This document shows positions 57,999 to 64,000 of a DNA stretch of 64,000 bases, piece by piece. The stretch is from Phoronis australis (taxonomy: Eukaryota; Phoronida; Phoronidae). The position numbers and the translations under genes were made by a program. Location of the stretch: contig NMRA01000001.1 in assembly GCA_002633005.1 (NCBI GenBank), positions 4,706,869 through 4,770,868 of the forward strand, in the 5' to 3' direction. Below the pieces are notes generated by a model. The model saw only the letters and a program-made list of their open reading frames with translations. It was not told the DNA's origin and made no database searches. Every line of letters begins with the position of its first letter. Position 1 is the first letter of the stretch.

Positions 57999-59387
57999 TC
58001 ATCTAAAAAAAGAAAGGTCGTATGGTCGTACTGTGTGCCATTCTCTCCCAATTTCTCCCCATAAATGTACATTCATTCTCGCAAATGATTGCATACACTG
58101 GTGGTGCGTATTTCGCTGCTTTTTCCGATTTTTGCCGAACAATTCTGACTTAAGGGTATATCTGTTTACTCTGGTTGTAACTTAAGCGCGTGTTTGATGT
58201 GGGCTGTCTGCTGTGGTGGCAAATGCGCTGATTTCACGAAATAGACGAAACAGTTGTGAACCAAAGGTATTAAATCTGGAAAAACTGCTATGTTGGTTCA
58301 TAAAAATTGCCGCGTCTGTAATTTTTTGTCAGTTCTACACAAAATTGGTCTCTGGCAGCGCTTCCAACGTGATTGATTTTCCCATATTCTACGTAATTTT
58401 AAAATCTAACGATGGCTACATTTTGGTTTTAAAATTTTAATAGATTTGAGCACTTATATCTGTCTGAAAAATTGGCGGAAAATAAAAAATGTGAAAACTA
58501 TCAATGTTTTTAATTGTCTGATTGATGAAGATTGAGGCTGAAAACTCTGGTGGCACATAACAGGAATAGTCGAGAGCACAAGTTAAAACCAATAAGATGT
58601 ATCCTGAGCGCCACTGTATAAGTCATCATTGATAATGTAGAACCTGACTACTTGTAACAAGTAATTCTCTGACTGAAATGTCTTTCTAGATGCTGTAGAA
58701 ATTGGCTAATTATACTTCATATTGGGTGCCAAAGATGTGGTGATGATTTCAACAGTTATTAAACATGTGATAAGGAAGCTATCAGTGCTTACAGTGTAAT
58801 CGTAACGAAATCTGTAGGCAAAAAATTATAGAAATCACCACTTTTCACAATCTGGAGCCAAGTGTTAATCCGTGAAATGGCCAGTTTGCATTTTCGATCA
58901 GTTAATCACAGAACCTTTAATATAAGACAACGGTGAATGTTGATTGTAAACTTTTCTCACGTTATTATGTTTTGTGTAAAATAATTGAAATTTGATGTCA
59001 GTTTAGCAAGTGATAATTTTTTTGCGAAGAAGTGGTATGTGGCAACTCTCAGGGAAAAAAGTCAAGCCAGCACAGATGCACATTAGTTGTTTGTTGGAAA
59101 ATCACCATTTGTGGATGTTTTTTTGTACTGCTATACATTTTTTGTTACTGTTGGTGAGACATGGATAGAAACGAGAACATGGAGACGAGTGAATACTTTG
59201 ATATGTTGACAGCTTAGTACGATAGTTAGAAATGATAGTCTGCTTATTATCAGCAAATGAATATACTGTAGACCAATCGGATGTGCCAGTTTAAAAAATG
59301 ACCAATCAGAGAGCCACCTGGCCTGGGATGTTTACAAACATGAATTCACTACTTAACAAGGGCGAGAGGGGGGTGCAGGATTTAGCA

Positions 59388-59785
59388 AGGTACCTAAACT
59401 ACAAGGTCACGGACGCATGAACACGATTCACGGACCTGCAAACACCATCCACTGACTCACAAACACGGGAAGGAACTCACAAAACACAATCCATTCACCC
59501 AAATACACGGGACACGGACTCATATACATGAGAAAACATGATTAACTGACCGCCAAACACGGGTCACGGACTCATCGTCTTCCTGGGTCAGCTGACATCT
59601 ACATTTTGTCCATAAACCGTGTGTGGCGGTCCGTTAACCATGTTTCTTCGTGAATGTGAGTCCGTGTCCCATGTATTTGGATGAATGGATCATGTTTTGT
59701 GAGTCCGTTCCCGTGTTTGTTGGACTGTGTTTGCAGGTCTGTGAGTCGTGTTCATGCGTCCGTTAACCGTGTAGTTTAGGTACCT
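59388..59785. repeat. 400-bp palindrome made of tandem units, copy 1
   Basis: The arms start GGTACCTAAACTAC and end GTAGTTTAGGTACC, with a centre near GGGTCAGCTGACATC (59585-59599). Each arm is built of degenerate units of about 25-30 bp containing CACGGACTCAYAAACACG or the complement. Confidence 0.88.
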
Positions 59786-60401
59786 TGATTAGGTGGGGAA
59801 CAAGAACTCGCCAAGTCCAGACATACCTATCACAACAGAGAGTGCCCTGGGCTGCTGAGATCACAGCATCTTTAATAAAGATGAACATTTCATGTCAATC
59901 GGTTGTGAAATGCGGCCTGTACCATGGGAATACAGAAAGCAAAAAAAAAATAACTTTATGAATGAGTAAATCTTGTGGCTTTTGCCAAGTAGTGCTGTAT
60001 AAACTAAACTAGTTGCACCTCCAAAAAAGCACAAAGAAATTGTAGCAGAACGCCATCTCTGGGTAACAACCAACAGGCAATCTTCAGTAACATTACACAA
60101 AGAAATTCCTGAAATAATTGACTGTAGCCAAACTCTTGTGTACACTTTCCAGTATCTCAGATGGGTTTTTCTGAAATGTAATCAACTTACAAATCTCACA
60201 CCACTGACTCGATATTCAAAAAAAGAGGAAATCGACCTACGCTTCTTTTGGACAGACAACAAATTATTCACTAATTGTGGGGTAGAGCACTGATGGCTCT
60301 GAAGTGGTTTGATAAGACAACATCACTTGACAACATTCTATTTGCAACTACATGAAATTACACTAGATACAGATATCATAACAGAACAGTAAACAAACTA
60401 A
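59439..60401 (+). repeat. 1-kb tandem duplication, copy 1
   Basis: From CAAACACCATCCACTGACTC to GTAAACAAACTAA this stretch is nearly the same as 60575-61553, palindrome included. Confidence 0.9.
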
Positions 60402-60574
60402 CGAGAGCGCTCGGAGGAGCGACACTTGGCGGAACTAATCGAAAAGACGACGATGAGGGAGACGACGACAATCAAGACGATCACGGCGGCAATTATGAAT
60501 AAGACGATAACACGATAACATTCATGTGACTAGCGAAGAAATCAAATAGAGAGCAGACAATCAACTACAATAAN
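60402..60574. other. spacer ending in an unresolved base
   Basis: A 173-bp spacer rich in GACGA repeats (GACGACGATGAGGGAGACGA). Base 60574 is N, directly where the second copy begins in mid-palindrome. Confidence 0.8.
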
Positions 60575-61553
60575 CAAACACCGTCCACTGACTCACAAAC
60601 ACAGGAACGAACTCACAAAACACAATCCATTCACCCAAATACATGGGACACGGACTCATATACATGAGGAAACACGGTTAACGGACCACCAAACACGAGT
60701 CACGGACTCATCGGCTTCCTGGGTCAGCTGACATCTACATTTTGTCCGTAAACCGTGTTTGGCGGTCTGTTAACCGTGTTTCTTCGTGAATGTGAGTCCG
60801 TGTCCTGTGTATTTGGGTGAATGGATCGTGTTTTGTGAGTCCGTTCCCGTGTTTGTGAGTCAGTGGATGGTGTTTGCAGGTCCGTGAGTTGTGTTCATGC
60901 GTCCGTTACCGTGTTTATGAGTCTGTTAACTGTGTAGTTTAGGTACCTTGATTAGGTGTGGAACAAGAACTCATCAAGTCCAGACATACCTATCACAACA
61001 GAGAGTGCCCTGAGATCACAGCATCTTTAATAAAGATGAACATTTCATGTCAATCGGTTGTGAAATGCGGCCTGTACTGTGGGAATACAGAAAGCAAAAA
61101 AAAACTTTATGAATGAGTAAATTCTGTGACTTTTGCCAAGTAATGCTGTATAAACCAATCTAGTTGTACCGCCAAAAAAACACAAAGAAATTGTAGCAGA
61201 ACGCCATCTCTGGGTAACAACCAACAGGCAATCTTCAATGACATTACACTACGAAATTCCTGAAATAATTGACTATAGCCAAACTCTTGTGTACACTTTC
61301 CAGTATCTCAGATGGGTTTTTCTGAAATGTAATCAACTTACAAATCTCACACCACTGATTCGATATTCAAAAAAAGAGGAAATCGACCCACGCTTCTTTT
61401 GGACAGACAACAAATTATTCACTAATTGTGGGGTAGAGCACTGATGGCTCTGAAGTGGTTTGATAAAAGACAACCTCACTTGACAATGTCCTATTTGCAA
61501 CTACATGAATTACACTAGATACAGATATCATAACAGAACAGTAAACAAACTAA
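60575..61553 (+). repeat. 1-kb tandem duplication, copy 2
   Basis: It starts inside the left arm of the palindrome and therefore lacks its outer end. The right arm is complete to AGTTTAGGTACC (60936-60947). Confidence 0.9.
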
Positions 61554-62244
61554 TCAGCCAATCAAAGTGCAGCATGTAGAAAGTTGTTGACAAATCAGAG
61601 TATACAATAGAGGAATTCACTACAATGGCCCAGGTGCATGTAATAGTGGGCAGATAAGCAGATTACTTCATGGATTTGTATGAAAGTTAACCAGGTGATC
61701 TAATCTGATCATTAGTAAGCAGAATTACCTGAAATAGTAACAAAGGTGATTTAGAAATACATGGAGACTGCTGTCTGACTGGGAATATGTCATTAAATGT
61801 TGGGTGGTCTCATAACAGTAAACAAGCTAACCTAACAATCCAACACTAATGAAAATTTTGTACCTGTTAATTGGTTTCTAGTGGGTTACTCTGACATCTG
61901 ATACTGCATGTGAATTGGGTGCATTGATTGCTTCATGCAGAGGGCTGTGTCTGTTTGGTATCACATGTCAAGCATGATATGCAAATTAGGTGTCAGCTCA
62001 ACTGGTTGAATGTGTGCTCTATAAGCACATGGTCTGGTGACATGGCAGCAGGTTAGCGTGGTGAGAGAGCATACTTAGTTGGATACTCAAAATATTCAAT
62101 TGTAAGTTACCTATTGATTGGTGTACTTTTAATGAAATTGCTATGCGCTTCAGTATTTTGAAACTTTCTGTTTTTTTGTTGGTGGAGAAAATCTTATTTT
62201 CGTGACTAATTCACTAGTTCTGAATGGTTTCGTCTTGTTCCTTG

Positions 62245-62460
62245 TTAAGGACCTTTCATACTAACATCGGCGCGTCGATGGTTTGGGGAGTTGTGGTCAG
62301 TATGAACGCTTAACTTTGGTCCTGGATCGCAGCTCCAGTTAACGTCGCAGTTAACAGGTGAATTTACCAGCGCAGCATCGATGCTGCAGTGCAGTATGAA
62401 CGGTCAACCTCGGTCCTATCGAAGTAATCGCCAGGAGCCACTGTTGTCGTCAACAATTAC
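62245..62460 (+). repeat. possible short repeat with CAGTATGAACG units
   Basis: CAGTATGAACGCTTAACTTT and CAGTATGAACGGTCAACCTC occur 102 bp apart, each followed by GGTCCT. The stretch is more CpG-rich than its surroundings. Class unknown. Confidence 0.4.
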
Positions 62461-64000
62461 AGGGTAGTGCCGTCGCTAATAGTTGCTAATATTTTACTCT
62501 AATAATCACCAATCGATTGTGATGGTGGGTTAGTTTAACTCACTTAAGTTGCACTAATGCAATTTATCTAGGTTAAGCTGTACATATATGTCTGCTGTAG
62601 TTGTGAAGTAATTAAGTGAAATTTTAAAGTAGTACAAACAACAAACATTAGCACAAGTGGTAGTTTCTGTAGATTGAAACTATTAAACTGAATTGAAAAT
62701 ATGTGACTGAATAATATACTGTGAAAAGTGAAGATCAGTAATAAGAGTTTGGGTAGGGCATAGTCAGAATCACTAGAATTACAGTCATATGAAAGTGAGA
62801 CAGCAAGGAAATCTTTTAAATTATTTGAAAAAAGTCTAAATTTCATAAAGATTCTATTTCAGATAGTAGACTATGGCAAAACCTTGGAAATAAGGAGAGT
62901 AATGGTCTAGTTGTTTCCTTGTCTTGAATTGTGGCATGATGAGAGTGTTTTGGTTACTTGTCACTCTTATTAACTCTAATCACGAAACGTTTCATGTGAC
63001 TTATACTTTGAAAACATTCCCTAAAGAGCATGGGCAATGGGAATAAACATATTTATTTGTTTTAATAGATTTTTTGATTCTGACACTAACATGTAGTTGC
63101 ATATCGCAGGAGTTACTAGAGACATTCTTAGTGTACAGTTAGAACATGGGTTGCGCAGCACTGAAATGAGTGGGGGGGGCTATAGCTCCCTAGCCACCTA
63201 TGGTACGCCATCCATGGACCATGGGTGACGCAGCATTGAAATAAGTGGGGTCTGTTGCCCCCCAGCCCCTATTGTGCACCGCCCATGAAAATCTCACCGC
63301 TTTAAGACACAATATGCCAGACAAGTGAAATTTTATATCTTATTTTTTTTCCCAAAAGTTAAGTAAGACAAATTAAGGCTTTGTCAGTTTTAACTTGTAC
63401 CAGTATGTCATAATTACCATGGGGACCATCGCACATTTTTGCCATGCGCTAACACCAGCGTAGTATAAGTTGACTGAGATTATGTGCTGCTGTTATGGGG
63501 AAATCTCACAAATTGTGGATGAAAATAAGTGCTAGAATTGCACTTCTTTCATGTTTTAAGGGTTTCTAACATTGTTGTGATTTCGCACAATTTGTCAAAA
63601 GATTTTCTGTTGGTAGCTATGGTACAGAACTTAAAATATCAAAGCATCATTCTGGTACTGTATGGGAAAATGAGAAAATAAAATTTCACCTGTCCTCCAT
63701 ATTGTGTCCTAAATTGGCAAGATTTTACTGTACCAAGCAGATATTACCATGGAATCATGATGAGGGACCAACTTCTGCTTTTCTCCAGTTAAGGGGACCA
63801 AGCTTCGTTGCTTAGTTACTCAACATCATTTTTATGACCGGAGTCGTCTGGTCTCTGCTAGGTACTAGTCTGCTGTTTTCTCTTTTTAGAGAAATGTTCT
63901 CCACTTGAACAACACAAAGTATTTTCCAATATGATTTTCTGTATTTAAGTACTGAAAACTTCAACAACAAGCTTGCTTAGCAACCTTTTGTATGTTACTG

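Larger units (their letters stand above)
56527..64000 (+). other. ADAM10 intron 8 (5' 7.5 kb)
   Basis: No further ADAM10 exon was found, including by looking for an HEXGH-encoding frame. It holds the repeats at 57.8 kb, the palindromes at 59.4-61.5 kb, and tandem units at 63.15-63.29 kb (two copies of CCATGGRTTGCGCAGCAYTG-like sequence). Confidence 0.75.

Noticed and set aside
60402-60574. GACGA-rich spacer read as an acidic coding exon
   Set aside because: Short, low complexity, ends at a stop and an unresolved base, no ADAM10 counterpart.
61238-61444. Frame IIDYSQTLVYTFQYLRWVFL and its duplicate near 60.1 kb
   Set aside because: It lies in the 1-kb duplicated repeat, its counterpart is not kept open equally, and there is no recognisable domain.

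Overview
The window is eukaryotic: genes are split by GT-AG introns, intergenic and intronic DNA is AT-rich and full of short transposons and minisatellites, and the proteins are animal ones. It holds three genes. (1) 1-1671, plus strand: the last four exons of an M1-family aminopeptidase (ANPEP/ENPEP type). (2) 7824-29552, minus strand: a complete KIF23/MKLP1 kinesin. I assemble it from 24 exons into an open frame of 2697 nt (898 residues plus stop), with every exon phase compatible. (3) 30034 to beyond 56526, plus strand: the first eight exons of ADAM10 (373 codons). They cover the signal peptide, the prodomain and the start of the metalloprotease domain; the zinc-site exons lie beyond the window.

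KIF23 and ADAM10 are head to head, with 481 bp between their start codons. The KIF23 side has a CCAATCAG box and a TTTGAA (CHR-like) element, the usual layout of a G2/M-regulated mitotic gene. In human, ANPEP, KIF23 and ADAM10 all lie on chromosome 15q, so the group looks like a piece of an ancient animal linkage block. The likely source is a highly polymorphic marine invertebrate. I favour amphioxus (Branchiostoma), because the minisatellites that include exon/intron junctions recall those reported in amphioxus (from memory, not checked).

The most striking feature is these junction minisatellites. In at least five introns of all three genes a tandem array begins exactly at a splice site, and its units carry copies of that site together with the last bases of the exon. 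They are the acceptor of aminopeptidase exon 3, the donors of KIF23 exons 12, 19 and 22, and the donor of ADAM10 exon 6. Two further KIF23 exons (14 and 20) have a single duplicate of their 3' end. Three of the arrays have 40-bp units.

Layout: 1-1671 aminopeptidase exons; 1672-7580 probable 3' UTR and intergenic DNA with two inverted copies of a 0.55-kb DNA transposon, one nested in another repeat; 7.8-29.55 kb KIF23; 29.55-30.03 kb shared promoter; 30.09-46.93 kb ADAM10 intron 1 with palindromic MITEs and a 2.8-kb direct duplication flanking an assembly gap (40179-40392); 46.9-56.5 kb ADAM10 exons 2-8; 56.5-64 kb ADAM10 intron 8 with a long palindrome made of tandem units and a 1-kb duplication beside an unresolved base.
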